A DNA stretch of 64,000 bases from JABDIY01 sp963751955 (lineage in GTDB: Bacteria; Actinomycetota; Acidimicrobiia; Acidimicrobiales; SZUA-35): NCBI GenBank assembly GCA_963751955.1, contig CAVVWM010000002.1, positions 124,001-188,000 on the forward strand, given 5' to 3'. Below, in pieces: positions 55,134 through 64,000 of the stretch (the first letter of the stretch is position 1; every line of letters starts with the position of its first letter). The notes beneath the pieces were generated by a model. That model ran no database searches. It saw only the letters and a program-made list of their open reading frames with translations, and was not told the DNA's origin. The translations under genes and the position numbers were made by a program.

Positions 55134-56492
55134 TTACTCGAGCTGGATGGTGAGTGGGGTGTCGGCGAAGAGATGTGTGAGTGGTGTTTTGGGGCCGGGG
55201 TCGTGGCGGTGTTTGTAGCGGTGGTGGAATGGGCACAACAGTTGTCCGTTGTTGATGAGTGTTGGCCCGCCTGTTTCCCAGGGTTGGACGTGGTCGTAGT
55301 GGCAGTCCCGGGTTCGACGCCGGCAGCCGATGTGTTGGCAGTGGTTGTCTCGTAGCCGGATCAACCGTTTCTGGGGTCCGGTGAAGTGACGGCCGGCGGG
55401 CCTGTCGTCGCTGATCGACCCGTCACGGTTGAGGGTGTGGGTCCACACGACGGCTCGGGTAGCGAGACGGTTGACGATTCGGGGTGGGATCAGGGTGCCG
55501 TTGGTGGTTCGGGGGTAGTGGATTTCGTTGAATTCGGGGGTGCGGATGTCGGGGATCGCCCAGGCCCGTAGTTCTGGTGAGAGCCACCGTTCGAGACTGT
55601 CACGGATCTCGACGAGGTCAGGATCTTCCGGGGGTGGAGTCCATCGGTTCGTGGGCGTGACCGGACATGCCGGTTCGGGACTATCTGTGTCTAGGGGGTC
55701 GGGTTGGGGGTAGATGATTTCGATGTGGGGTCTGGGCCGGTTGTGGGGGTCGCCTAACACGAGTTCGATCAATGCGTCGTGGCGGGACTGGCGGGCAGAC
55801 ACGTTGTCATTGACAAGTGTGGCGGCGTGTTGGGTGACGGCTTGTTCGAACAGGTCACCCTCGAGCGGGTCGAGCACACCGTCGACATAGATAGTGCCGA
55901 ACAGGTCGCGTTGGAAATGAACCTGTCGGCGGGCCTGGGCTTTGAGGAACTCTTCGTAGTGTTCAGCAACCTCAGCGTGGGCGTCCCATTCGGCCAGCTT
56001 GCGGGCGAACTCTTCGGGGGTACACAGCGCGGCCAGGTTGGCCAAATACGGTTCGGCCGCATCAACCTGACGGGAATCAGCCCTGTGCCGCAACCCGAAC
56101 ATCAGATCCACATGGGCCAAGGTGATCGTGCCGTGTAACACCATCACATAAAAAGTGGGGAACACGTGCCGGGCATCACCGGCCCGTTTCAACGCTTTCA
56201 CCCGGTTCCGGGACAACCGGCACTGAGAGTTGACCATCTGAGACATCGTGGACTCACCCTTGGTGTAGGAACACGCCCGATCCTTACCGACCGCCATGAA
56301 CGAACCAGCAATCGCCGACGCCCGCTCAGAACTCCGGCTGATCGTGATCACCTGATCAGCCAGATCCTCACGAGACATCCCCTCATCACACCCCTCCGCC
56401 ACCGCCAACAACTCCAACGCAGACTGACGCAACGCCGCCCGCTCAACACCCAGATCAAACCCCACAACCTCGCCCCCCGCCGGAAACTCCAT
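55134..56492 (-). CDS. DUF222/13E12 HNH endonuclease domain protein
   Basis: A 452-residue protein of the actinobacterial 13E12/DUF222 group. The DUF222 helical part covers about 1-300. The C-terminal HNH nuclease domain reads CQHIGCRRRTRDCHYDHVQP, then WETGGPTLINNGQLLCPFHH (about 395-440), with four Cys for a structural zinc and the HNH catalytic residues. These proteins are present in many copies in actinobacteria, including M. tuberculosis REP13E12 elements, and are thought to be mobile or selfish. ATG 56492 was chosen by family start; the frame extends to 56678. The biological role is uncertain. Confidence 0.87.
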   Translation of the reverse strand: MEFPAGGEVVGFDLGVERAALRQSALELLAVAEGCDEGMSREDLADQVITISRSSERASAIAGSFMAVGKDRACSYTKGESTMSQMVNSQCRLSRNRVKALKRAGDARHVFPTFYVMVLHGTITLAHVDLMFGLRHRADSRQVDAAEPYLANLAALCTPEEFARKLAEWDAHAEVAEHYEEFLKAQARRQVHFQRDLFGTIYVDGVLDPLEGDLFEQAVTQHAATLVNDNVSARQSRHDALIELVLGDPHNRPRPHIEIIYPQPDPLDTDSPEPACPVTPTNRWTPPPEDPDLVEIRDSLERWLSPELRAWAIPDIRTPEFNEIHYPRTTNGTLIPPRIVNRLATRAVVWTHTLNRDGSISDDRPAGRHFTGPQKRLIRLRDNHCQHIGCRRRTRDCHYDHVQPWETGGPTLINNGQLLCPFHHRYKHRHDPGPKTPLTHLFADTPLTIQLE

Positions 56493-56625
56493 ACCCCAAG
56501 TATGAAGAGCCCCTGTGACAGAGTTGGCCCGATTCAACCTTGATTCGAGAAGAAATCCGGAAAGAGTTGGGCTGGTTCGTAAGGCCGATCTCACCCGGCC
56601 GCTGTGGATGGATTCTTCGAACTGG

Positions 56626-57069
56626 TCAGCCAGGCGATTGGATCCGCTCAGGTGTGATGAAGATGGCTGTACGGCCATCTTCGGCCATCACCCGGTCGTA
56701 TTCGTCCCAGTCATCGTGGCTACCGCCCGCAGCCATGAAGACGTCTCGCAAGAGCGTCGGGACCATCTCGGCCTCCAAGCCTGGGTAGTTGTCGGTCGGC
56801 CCGACGATGTCCACCGGGCCATCGACCGAGACCCATTGCCAGCCAGCACGAAACACAACCGTGCAGCGGAGTGTTTGACGGATTCGGCGAAGCTTCCAAC
56901 TGGGACCACGAAGCACAGCGGCGACGACGTCTTCCCCCGACACCGGATGAGCCATGACCCCGGCGTTGATGACCGACGAATGCACCGATCCATCAGCCCG
57001 CGCAACGCTGATGGTGGCGAGCCCGTGATCACCGGCAGCCAGTCTTCGAACGTCTTCGAGTGATCCCAT
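56626..57069 (-). CDS. F420-dependent PPOX-class split beta-barrel protein
   Basis: A 147-residue protein with the flavin/F420-binding barrel: GLATISVARADGSVHSSVIN (about 16-35) and GPSWKLRRIRQTLRCTVVFR (about 55-74). DGPVDIVGP follows, as in the TIGR03618-type group. Such enzymes use coenzyme F420 or flavin to reduce small molecules in actinobacteria. The cofactor is not proven by sequence alone. It sits between the HNH gene and the racemase on the same strand. Confidence 0.8.
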   Translation of the reverse strand: MGSLEDVRRLAAGDHGLATISVARADGSVHSSVINAGVMAHPVSGEDVVAAVLRGPSWKLRRIRQTLRCTVVFRAGWQWVSVDGPVDIVGPTDNYPGLEAEMVPTLLRDVFMAAGGSHDDWDEYDRVMAEDGRTAIFITPERIQSPG

Positions 57070-57100
57070 ACCCGAGAGGCTATTTCAATCTGGGGGCACC

Positions 57101-57790
57101 CTATGCCAACGCAGCGGCTACTGCTGCTTCGGCGTGGAGCCTGGTGGTTGGGAAGTACGGAACGTCCACGTCGTCTGCGCCAACCAGCAGTTCGATTTCG
57201 GTGCAGCCCGCGATCACGCCTCGAGCACCTCGATCAACGAGGCGTTGAATGATCTCCAGATACCGCTGCTTCGACGATGGCGACACCACACCCTGAACGA
57301 GCTCGTTGAAGATCACATTGTGAACCATGGTGCGGTCCGGTTCGTCGGGCACCACAACGGAAAGTCCGTGCTGTTCGAGACGGCCGCGGTAGAACTCGTG
57401 CTCCATCGTGTAACGGGTGCCTAGGAGTGCGACATGGGAAACATCGGCGGCGAGGACAGCCGCAGCGGTGGTGTCGGCCAGGTGGAGGAACTGCACGGTG
57501 ATGGCTTCCTCGATCGCAGGCGCTACGACGTGCATCGTGTTGGTACACAACACGATCAGACCAGCGCCGGCTCGTTCCAGATGTACTGCATCGGCCGCCA
57601 GCAGCCGACCAGCCTCCCCCCACTTGCCCTCGGCCTGGAGTGACTGGATATCGGCGAAGTTGTAGCTGCGGATCAACAAATCAGCCGAGGCCGATCCACC
57701 GAGGATGTCGCGGACCCTCTCGTTGATGAGCCGCTCGTACTCGATGGAGCTTTCCCAGCTCATGCCGCCCAGCAACCCGATCGTCTTCAC
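57101..57790 (-). CDS. Aspartate/glutamate racemase family protein
   Basis: A 229-residue enzyme of the cofactor-independent racemase group (YgeA-like). It begins KTIGLLGGMSWESSIEYERL. The two catalytic Cys are visible, in VLCTNTMH near residue 82 and IAGCTEIELLV near 195. The substrate could be Asp, Glu, or another amino acid, since YgeA is broad. The GTG start overlaps the ligA stop (GTGA). Confidence 0.88.
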   Translation of the reverse strand: MKTIGLLGGMSWESSIEYERLINERVRDILGGSASADLLIRSYNFADIQSLQAEGKWGEAGRLLAADAVHLERAGAGLIVLCTNTMHVVAPAIEEAITVQFLHLADTTAAAVLAADVSHVALLGTRYTMEHEFYRGRLEQHGLSVVVPDEPDRTMVHNVIFNELVQGVVSPSSKQRYLEIIQRLVDRGARGVIAGCTEIELLVGADDVDVPYFPTTRLHAEAAVAAALA

Positions 57791-59841
57791 GAATCGGTCC
57801 CCCCAGAATCAGGGAGTTCGCCGGTTTCCAGCAGCGTCTCGAACCCAGCTTCATCGATCATCGGAATCCCGAGTTCCTCGGCTTTGCTGACCTTGCTGGC
57901 GCCAGGCTCATTGCCCACGACCACGGCGAGGGTCTTCTTACTCACCGATCCGGGGCTCTTTCCACCACGGGCTTTGATGGCGTCGGCGGCACCAGTTCGG
58001 CTGAATCCTCCGAGGCCGCCTGTGACGACGACGGCCTTCCCCTCCAGGGTTTGGGGAATATCAATGACCTCGGGGCCTTCGAGGTTGAGGCCGGCCGCCC
58101 GAAACTTCTCGATCAGCACCTTTGCTCCATCGGTCTGGAAGTACTCGGCCACCACCGATGCGATCTTGGGGCCCACGCCATCGATTTCGCCGATCTCGTC
58201 GGCCGAGGCTTCAACGATCCTGTCCATATGACCGAAGTTCTTGGCCAACAGCTCGGCTGCACTGGGTCCCAGGTGACGGACACCCAACCCAACCAGCAGG
58301 CTGGCTAGCGGCCGTTGTTTGGTGACTTCGATCGATCGCTGCAGGTTCTGGATTGTGACATCGCCAAAACCCTCCAACTCCGAAGCCCGATCCCAGTCGA
58401 TGAAGTAGATATCGCCGATGTCGTTGATGAGTCCTTCGGCGACGAACGTGGAGACGGTTCGTTCCCCGAACCCGTCGATGTCCATGGCACCCCGACTGGC
58501 GAAGTACTCCAGGCGAGCTTGTTGTTGTGCGGGGCAGACCGGGTTCACACAAAAAGTGTGGGCCTCACCCTCGGGCCGCACCAGCGCTTGGCCACAGACC
58601 GGACAGTCGGTCGGGAAATCCCACGGCTCCGAGCTCGGCTCGCGCTTGGACAAGACCGGTCCCAGCACCTCCGGGATCACGTCGCCGGCCTTTCGAACCG
58701 TCACCGTGTCGCCCGGTCGTACGTCTTTGAGGCGAACCTGATCGTCGTTGTGCAGGGTTGCCATCTGCACGGTGGATCCACCTACGAAGACCGGGTCGAG
58801 TACAGCGAAGGGCGTGGCCTTGCCGGTGCGGCCGATACTCACCTGAATGTCGAGCAACGTGGTGGTGCGTTCCTCCGGCGGGAACTTCACTGCGATAGCC
58901 CAGCGGGGCGCCTTGGCGGTCGACCCCAAGGCACGCTGCCGCCCGAAACTGTTGACCTTCACCACGGCGCCGTCGATGTCGTAGTCGAGATCATGGCGCC
59001 GTTCGAGCCAGACGGCGGCGAGTTTGGATACCTCATCGATCCCATCCACCACCCGCCGTTCGGGGTTGACCGGGAAACCGAGTTCATCGAGCCAGTCGAG
59101 CGCCTCGGAGTGCGAGGCCAATTCGGGACCTCCTTCCACCTGTCCCAATTGGTAGCTCCAGAACGCCAATCCCCTGCTTGCCGTGACCGCAGCATCCTTT
59201 TGGCGAAGGCTGCCGGCTGCGGTATTGCGAGGGTTCGCGTAGCGGGGCAGGCCAGCGGCCTCCTGGGATTCATTGAGAGCGTCGAAGGTGCTGACCGGCA
59301 GATAGACCTCGCCTCGCACTTCGAGCACAGGTGGAGCGCCGGCCGGTAGGGAGTGAGGAATGACATCGATTCCCCTGACATTTGCTGTGATGTCTTCACC
59401 CACCTTGCCGTTGCCGCGGGTCGCTGCCTGCACGAGTTCGCCGTTCTCGTAGCGAAGCGAACAGGCCACGCCATCGATCTTCAGCTCGGTTACGAATGTG
59501 ACCGGTTTTGCGCCCTCTCCGAGATCCAGTCCTCGATCGATCCTGGCCGCCCATGCGGCCAGCTCTTCGTCGGTGAAGACGTTGTCGAGGCTCATCATCG
59601 GAACCGAGTGCTCGACCGGCGCGAACAGTTGCGACACCGGACCTCCCACCTGCTGGGTGGGCGAGTCCTCTTCAACCAGCTCGGGATGTTTGGCTTCGAC
59701 CTCTGCCAGCTCGCGGACGAGGGCGTCGTACTCGGCGTCTGGGATTTCGGGAGCATCGTTGGTGTGGTACGCCACGTTGTGGTGGGCGATCAGCTCCCGC
59801 AGTTCGATCAACCGGGCTGCTGCGAGTCCCCCCGTATCCAT
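57787..59841 (-). CDS. ligA: NAD-dependent DNA ligase
   Basis: A 684-residue essential ligase that seals nicks with NAD. Domain order is complete: Ia with AYHTNDAPEIPDAEYDAL, the adenylation domain with Lys121 in ELKIDGVA, the OB fold, four zinc Cys (CPVCGQ and CVNPVCPAQQ), helix-hairpin-helix segments, and a C-terminal BRCT domain (KAVVVTGGLGG onward). ATG 59841 fits the family start; the frame extends to 59973. The stop is coupled to the racemase gene. Confidence 0.96.
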   Translation of the reverse strand: MDTGGLAAARLIELRELIAHHNVAYHTNDAPEIPDAEYDALVRELAEVEAKHPELVEEDSPTQQVGGPVSQLFAPVEHSVPMMSLDNVFTDEELAAWAARIDRGLDLGEGAKPVTFVTELKIDGVACSLRYENGELVQAATRGNGKVGEDITANVRGIDVIPHSLPAGAPPVLEVRGEVYLPVSTFDALNESQEAAGLPRYANPRNTAAGSLRQKDAAVTASRGLAFWSYQLGQVEGGPELASHSEALDWLDELGFPVNPERRVVDGIDEVSKLAAVWLERRHDLDYDIDGAVVKVNSFGRQRALGSTAKAPRWAIAVKFPPEERTTTLLDIQVSIGRTGKATPFAVLDPVFVGGSTVQMATLHNDDQVRLKDVRPGDTVTVRKAGDVIPEVLGPVLSKREPSSEPWDFPTDCPVCGQALVRPEGEAHTFCVNPVCPAQQQARLEYFASRGAMDIDGFGERTVSTFVAEGLINDIGDIYFIDWDRASELEGFGDVTIQNLQRSIEVTKQRPLASLLVGLGVRHLGPSAAELLAKNFGHMDRIVEASADEIGEIDGVGPKIASVVAEYFQTDGAKVLIEKFRAAGLNLEGPEVIDIPQTLEGKAVVVTGGLGGFSRTGAADAIKARGGKSPGSVSKKTLAVVVGNEPGASKVSKAEELGIPMIDEAGFETLLETGELPDSGGTDS

Positions 59842-59939
59842 GGGGCAGAGCCTAGACAGCCGGTGCGCGATCTGTTCGGCCGAATACGAGTCACGTTCTC
59901 GGGCGACCCCTCCGGGTACAGAAATGGCACACTCTCTGA

Positions 59940-60815
59940 GTGCTTCTCGAACGTCTCGGCATCTGGCCAGCACGGGTCACGTGGTTTCTCCTACCACTGC
60001 TGGTCGGGCCGGCGGTTGCGTCCGGCCTGGACAACCGGAGCGGGGCTGTCCAGGTAGTGGCCGAAGCCATGATGTGGTCGGCATGGTTCATCGGTTTGGT
60101 GTGCCTACTCGCCCCCAACACAATCAGTCTCACCGTGTATCGGATACTTGCGCCCGGGCCCGTCGTCGCCGTCGCTCTCGTGATCATCTTCGGGGAGCCG
60201 TCTAGCCGCTCAGCTGCGCTCGCCCTTCTCGATGCCGCTCTCGCAACGGGCATCGCGTTTCTGGCCCTCACCGGAGACGAAATGGTGAACGGATCGGCCT
60301 ACGGACCGGAGCGTCGTCTGGCGCTTCGCCCTCCGGCCTCTCTCCTGATCGGTCCAATACCTGTGGCATGGATCGCCCTGGCAGTTCCGACCATTGCCGG
60401 TCCGCTGCTCCTTGGTGCACGCCGGTGGGTTCTTGGAGCTTTGGTGTGCGCCCTAGCTCTAGCGATGGCCTACTTCGTAGGCCGATCGCTGCATCAACTC
60501 TCCCGCCGGTGGATTGTGTTCACCCCAGCCGGCTTCGTGATCCACGACTACTTCGTCCTGGCCGAGAGCATCCTGTTGAAACGACAGGACATCGCACAGT
60601 TGGGTCCTGCGCCGGCTGAACCCAAGGGAACTCTCGACCTTTCCGCCGGAGCCCTTGGGCTGGCGCTTCAGGTGGAAGCCAAGGAGCCGGTCAGCGTCGT
60701 GATTCGCGATCGCAAGAGTGCGGCGGTGACCGACAGCATCCGTTTCATCTTCTCCCCCAGTCTCCCGGGACAGTTGCTCCGCGAGGCGAGGGTTCGAGGT
60801 ATTTCGATCTCCTGA
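59940..60815 (+). CDS. Membrane protein of unknown function
   Basis: A 291-residue protein. Six or so helices lie in the first 185 residues (for example VTWFLLPLLVGPAVASG, then ILAPGPVVAVALVIIFG and WVLGALVCALALAMAYFVGR). A cytoplasmic or membrane-proximal domain of about 100 residues follows, with RRWIVFTPAGFVIHDYFVLA, which looks like a PH-like fold. GTG 59940 is the probable start. The family is unknown; similar proteins occur in actinobacteria. Confidence 0.65.
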   Translation: MLLERLGIWPARVTWFLLPLLVGPAVASGLDNRSGAVQVVAEAMMWSAWFIGLVCLLAPNTISLTVYRILAPGPVVAVALVIIFGEPSSRSAALALLDAALATGIAFLALTGDEMVNGSAYGPERRLALRPPASLLIGPIPVAWIALAVPTIAGPLLLGARRWVLGALVCALALAMAYFVGRSLHQLSRRWIVFTPAGFVIHDYFVLAESILLKRQDIAQLGPAPAEPKGTLDLSAGALGLALQVEAKEPVSVVIRDRKSAAVTDSIRFIFSPSLPGQLLREARVRGISIS

Positions 60816-60816
60816 G

Positions 60817-61185
60817 CTAGCCGCACGCAACGAGGCGGTCGATCGCTTCGGCCGTGAGAGGCTCACGACCCAGATCCGAACTGAGCCACAGCTCGCCTCC
60901 GAGATCGTTGACAGTCACCAGCACCGGGTCGCCACAGTCGTTCTTGGTGGTGCCATCGCCGGCACTCGCTCCGTTGTTCAGCCAGTTCACTTCCAGCCCG
61001 TTCGCCGCCACCCGATCTCGAAACTCCTGGGGAGTTCCGGGTCGCCCTTCGCCAACCCAGTAGGCATAGTTTCCGGCGGCGACCAGCAACACGCCAGAAA
61101 CCACTATCGCTGCCACGATCAACAGCGGTTTGGGAACCGACTCGATTCTCGACACGCCCGAACCGTACCGCTCGCTCTGCGACAC
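60817..61185 (-). CDS. Small membrane-anchored protein
   Basis: A 122-residue protein with one helix (PLLIVAAIVVSGVLLVAAGN, about 20-39) and an extracytoplasmic domain of 80 residues with two Cys (NDCGDP and LVACG) that may be bridged. The start may be GTG 61185 or GTG 61155. It is convergent with the previous gene. No function was recognised. Confidence 0.55.
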   Translation of the reverse strand: MSQSERYGSGVSRIESVPKPLLIVAAIVVSGVLLVAAGNYAYWVGEGRPGTPQEFRDRVAANGLEVNWLNNGASAGDGTTKNDCGDPVLVTVNDLGGELWLSSDLGREPLTAEAIDRLVACG

Positions 61186-61193
61186 TTGATTGC

Positions 61194-61589
61194 ATGCACC
61201 CTTTCATCTGCGCTGCGCTGAACCGCATGGGATTGTCGCCAAAAACACCTTCGATCGTCACCAAGATCATCTTTCCCACTCTCCACATCACCGAGTCCAC
61301 TGCGTTCTATGAACGGTTGGGTTTCACAGTCGAGAACTATGACGACGGATATGCGTGGGTGAACATCGAAGGTCGGGAGCTGTTTCACCTCGCCCACACC
61401 CCCGAAATGGACGTACAGACGAACCATGCCGCCGGCTACTTCCACGTACAGGACGTCAACGATGTTTATCAGCGGTGGGGTCCACACATCTCCGTCGTCG
61501 CTCCCCTTGGCGATCAGCCGTGGGGAATGCGGGAATTCTCGTTCAGAGACCCGAGCAACAATCTGATACGGGTCGGGCAGTTCCACTAG
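61194..61589 (+). CDS. VOC/bleomycin-resistance-fold protein
   Basis: A 131-residue protein. The fold is clear from SIVTKIIFPTLHITESTAFY, then ERLGFTV, and from GMREFSFRDPSNNLIRVGQ at the end, as in glyoxalase/bleomycin-resistance proteins. His residues at LFHLAHTPE and AGYFHVQDVND and the Glu in MREFSF are in positions that can bind metal. The first 20 residues are extra; the true start may be a few codons later. The 3' end shares a CTAG with the phoD gene. Confidence 0.8.
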   Translation: MHPFICAALNRMGLSPKTPSIVTKIIFPTLHITESTAFYERLGFTVENYDDGYAWVNIEGRELFHLAHTPEMDVQTNHAAGYFHVQDVNDVYQRWGPHISVVAPLGDQPWGMREFSFRDPSNNLIRVGQFH

Positions 61590-62932
61590 GTCACGAATCG
61601 ATGTGTGCGACCTTCCGGGGTGAATTCCACCAGCAGGTAGCCATTTGCTGCTCGTGCGCTCAGGACACTTTCTGAAACGAAAGGCAGGACAGGCAAAAGG
61701 TTGGCCCACTCGGGTGGGAACGCCGAACTGAGCGGTGGGGCCATCAATTCTGGTATGCCCGGAGCCAGCTCGAGCTCCATCTGAGCGTGCAGATCGCCAC
61801 TGACGACCACGGGCTGCGGCGCTTGGGTGAGGCTGTCGATGACCATACTCTGCTCGTCGGGGTGCGCTTCGAACGAATACGAGGGCGTTAGGCCGCCAGC
61901 ACCCAACGATGACATCACCACGGGACTCCCGACCAGTGTGTGCTCGGCGGGGTGATCGACAACGTCGGACAGCCATTCAAGCTGTTCGGCTCCCAAAACG
62001 GTCGTAGCGGTTTGATACTGGCGGCAATCCAGGAGCACGATGCGGAGGAGCGTTCCTACATCGAAGAACCGGTAGACCTGCAAACCGTTCGAGCTCGGCC
62101 GTGGTCGGCGGGTGGGCATGAACTCCCACCAAGCCTGATACGCATCGGCTCGACGCTGAGCATCCACCGACGCGTCATAGTCGTTGGCGACTTCATTGTC
62201 GTCCCAGGTGCAGACCCACGGATGGGCCGAGCTGCTGGCCTGGAGACGCTGATCACCACGGGCCTCGGCATAACGATTCCGGTACTGGTCAACGGTGGTG
62301 TCGCCTTGTTCGTAGATGAAATCGCCAAGCCAGATCACAAGGCCGAGATCGGGTTCCTCGGCCAGACTCAGATGGTTGTCCCACAAAGCGGAGTTGTTGC
62401 GCTCCTGGCAGGAGCTGACGGCGACTCTGAATCGCTTGGTTGATGCCGTCGGCAGGGTACGGGTCCTCCCCGTCGGCGACGTGTGCTGCCCAAGTCGAAA
62501 GCGATACCAGTACGTGGTGTTCGGTCTGAGACCGTCGGCGACCAGTTTGGTGGTGTGGTGGTCAGAAGCGATGGCCGAAAGTGAGGTCGACACCACCAAC
62601 TGTTCGAATTCCCCATCGGTCGCCACGTCGCACACCAGTTTCAGATCCGGCGAACCAAACGGTGGAGCGAGCCCGGTCCACAGCACGACGCTGGAGTCGT
62701 CGGGGTCGCCGCTCGCAACCCCATATGGGAAAGGCAACGATCCCAGATCTAGGCCCGAATCCGGCGAAGTCAACGGCGCCGTGGTTACAGCAGTAGTCGA
62801 GACCGCGACGCTCGTCCTGCCAGCCAATGTCGAGGTCGGAGGGTTCGTTGAAATTGTGGAGGTGGCCGTGTCGGCAGAACATCCGGTAGCCAGTGCGGCG
62901 GCGGCACCTGTCAGGAACTCTCGCCTGCGCAT
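61586..62932 (-). CDS. PhoD-like alkaline phosphatase, Tat-exported lipoprotein
   Basis: A 448-residue exported phosphatase or phosphodiesterase. The N-terminus MRRREFLTGAAAALATGC has a twin-arginine motif and a lipobox. A Thr/Ser-rich linker follows, then the PhoD N-terminal domain (PFPYGVASGDPDDSSVVLWT) and the metallophosphatase domain with VIWLGDFIYEQGD, WDDNEVANDYD and VVSGDLHAQ, which coordinate Fe/Ca in PhoD. It probably releases phosphate from diesters such as teichoic acids. The length is typical. Confidence 0.88.
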   Translation of the reverse strand: MRRREFLTGAAAALATGCSADTATSTISTNPPTSTLAGRTSVAVSTTAVTTAPLTSPDSGLDLGSLPFPYGVASGDPDDSSVVLWTGLAPPFGSPDLKLVCDVATDGEFEQLVVSTSLSAIASDHHTTKLVADGLRPNTTYWYRFRLGQHTSPTGRTRTLPTASTKRFRVAVSSCQERNNSALWDNHLSLAEEPDLGLVIWLGDFIYEQGDTTVDQYRNRYAEARGDQRLQASSSAHPWVCTWDDNEVANDYDASVDAQRRADAYQAWWEFMPTRRPRPSSNGLQVYRFFDVGTLLRIVLLDCRQYQTATTVLGAEQLEWLSDVVDHPAEHTLVGSPVVMSSLGAGGLTPSYSFEAHPDEQSMVIDSLTQAPQPVVVSGDLHAQMELELAPGIPELMAPPLSSAFPPEWANLLPVLPFVSESVLSARAANGYLLVEFTPEGRTHRFVT

Positions 62933-62986
62933 CGTCCCAGATTCTCACAGTTCTGTGGCCGAGCCTCGTCAGGGCATACTCACAGG

Positions 62987-64000
62987 GTGGAACAGCAGAC
63001 CGGTCAGCTTGTCGCTCTCGTCGAAGGTCAGCAGATCCCCTACGGCGGAAATCGATTCGCCACCGTCGACGCCCGGTTGGCTCAAGACTTCTCGCCCGGG
63101 GACCACCTGATCGTGGTGAACAAGACCGGCGCCCTGCTCCACATCCCAGCCGCAGTTCAGGAGATCGCGAAGATGTCGGTTGGCGATGCATTCGACGCCT
63201 TCGGTCGAATGGGCGGGGTCAGCGACCTGGCCGTCAGCGCATTCTTCGAAGCGTTCGCTCAGCGACTTGAAGACGATGAATCATTTGCTGCGATCGAGGC
63301 CGCCAATGCCGCCGACGTCGAGTCGGCATCGGCACGAGGCAGAAGCGTGACCCGCCTGATCCTCAACCCGCAGATGCGAGCCGATATGGTCGACGGGCTT
63401 CGAATGTGGCGCGACACCCCCTCGACCAGAGGCGAGAGAGTGAACCGTGTCGATCATGATGGCTGGTCGGTGGAGCAGGTCACTGCCGGCCTCGGTGTCG
63501 TGGGATTCGTCTTCGAGGGTCGTCCCAACGTTTTTGCAGACGCGTGCGGAGTCTTGCGGACCGGTAACACGGTGGTGTTTCGGATCGGTTCAGATGCCTT
63601 GGAAACTGCCAAGGCGATCGTGGACCACGCTCTCAATCCCGCCCTTGAAAGTGCCGGCATGCCCCGCGGTGCGGCATCACTGCTGCCTTCAGCGGAACGA
63701 TCCGCTGGCTGGGCCATGTTCTCAGATCAGCGTCTGGCGCTGGCGGTTGCCCGTGGAAGTGGCCCCGCGGTAGCTCAACTGGGAGCGGTCGCACAACAGG
63801 CCGGAACGCCGGTGAGTCTGCACGGCACGGGCGGGGCTTGGATCGTGACAGGCGAGGCATGTGACCCCGACCGTCTGGAGGCTGTGGTCCGGAACTCGCT
63901 CGACCGGAAGGTGTGCAACACAGTGAACACTGTGTGTGTACTGCGCGAAGGGCTCGCTGACCTCGGACCACGGGTGATCGCCGGACTCGACGCTGCGGCC
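62987..64000 (+). CDS. ProA-like glutamate-5-semialdehyde dehydrogenase family protein (3' end outside the window)
   Basis: The frame is open from GTG 62987 to the window edge, 338 codons. The dehydrogenase part shows GVVGFVFEGRPNVFADACGV near residue 167, GNTVVFRIGSDA, and CNTVNTVCVL near 314 with the catalytic Cys, as in ProA, which reduces gamma-glutamyl phosphate in proline synthesis. About 70-75 residues precede the point where ProA usually begins (VALVEGQQIPYGGNRFATVD, then PGDHLIVVNKTGALLHIPAA). This added part is unfamiliar. It may be a ProA variant or an aldehyde dehydrogenase with another substrate. Confidence 0.7.
   Translation, partial: MEQQTGQLVALVEGQQIPYGGNRFATVDARLAQDFSPGDHLIVVNKTGALLHIPAAVQEIAKMSVGDAFDAFGRMGGVSDLAVSAFFEAFAQRLEDDESFAAIEAANAADVESASARGRSVTRLILNPQMRADMVDGLRMWRDTPSTRGERVNRVDHDGWSVEQVTAGLGVVGFVFEGRPNVFADACGVLRTGNTVVFRIGSDALETAKAIVDHALNPALESAGMPRGAASLLPSAERSAGWAMFSDQRLALAVARGSGPAVAQLGAVAQQAGTPVSLHGTGGAWIVTGEACDPDRLEAVVRNSLDRKVCNTVNTVCVLREGLADLGPRVIAGLDAAA

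Overview
The window is high-GC DNA with many GTG starts and tightly packed genes. It most likely comes from an actinobacterium of the Acidimicrobiia type (Ilumatobacter-like). This is inferred from gene content: a GuaB3-type IMPDH paralogue beside guaA, an Eis-like acetyltransferase, a DUF222/13E12 HNH protein, an F420-type PPOX protein, class I NrdAB, and many exported proteins with Thr/Pro-rich linkers. No rRNA, complete tRNA, CRISPR array, insertion sequence or prophage was found.

Layout. Positions 1 to about 10.4 kb look like an accessory segment. It holds small regulator and target pairs (HxlR beside a beta-carbonic anhydrase and an NmrA-like reductase; TetR beside a DUF4386 protein; TetR beside a LIC_13387-type membrane protein), a methyltransferase, a lipoprotein, and stretches without clear genes. 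Two genes here are broken by single-base frameshifts. The segment ends at the 3' half of a tRNA-Gly(CCC) whose 5' half is missing and which supplies the last codons of a Lin0512-family gene.

From about 10.4 to 27.6 kb the content is mostly housekeeping: malate dehydrogenase, a dienelactone hydrolase, a heterodimeric ABC exporter (one half frameshifted), PurH, a large HD-GYP protein with extracytoplasmic lamin-tail-like domains, a cell-wall amidase, SucCD, a CpdA-like phosphoesterase and a UvrD/PcrA helicase. From 27.8 to 30.3 kb lies a compact unit: a secreted Cu/Zn-SOD-like protein, an ECF sigma factor, a candidate membrane anti-sigma factor and another membrane protein. An M28 membrane peptidase and nrdAB follow, with NrdR-box-like sites upstream.

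A 111-bp tandem repeat separates nrdB from a secreted hydrolase with an acidic tail. Next come a TPR membrane protein, an SH3-like lipoprotein, guaA-guaB3, exported unknowns, a YcaQ-like glycosylase, a DM13 protein, a NUDIX hydrolase that may start at CTG, Eis, an IolD-like enzyme without other iol genes, PolX-Dps, and a second tandem repeat (six 34-bp units). The end of the window holds a VOC protein, the 13E12 HNH protein, a PPOX protein, an Asp/Glu racemase, LigA, small membrane proteins, a PhoD-like phosphatase and the start of an unusual ProA-like dehydrogenase that runs off the edge.

Functional themes are purine synthesis (purH, guaA, guaB3), dNTP supply (nrdAB), DNA repair (pcrA, polX, ligA, ycaQ-like, dps), the TCA cycle (mdh, sucCD), and a large envelope of poorly characterised exported proteins. 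Start sites were chosen by eye from ribosome-binding sites and family alignments held in memory. No database search was run.
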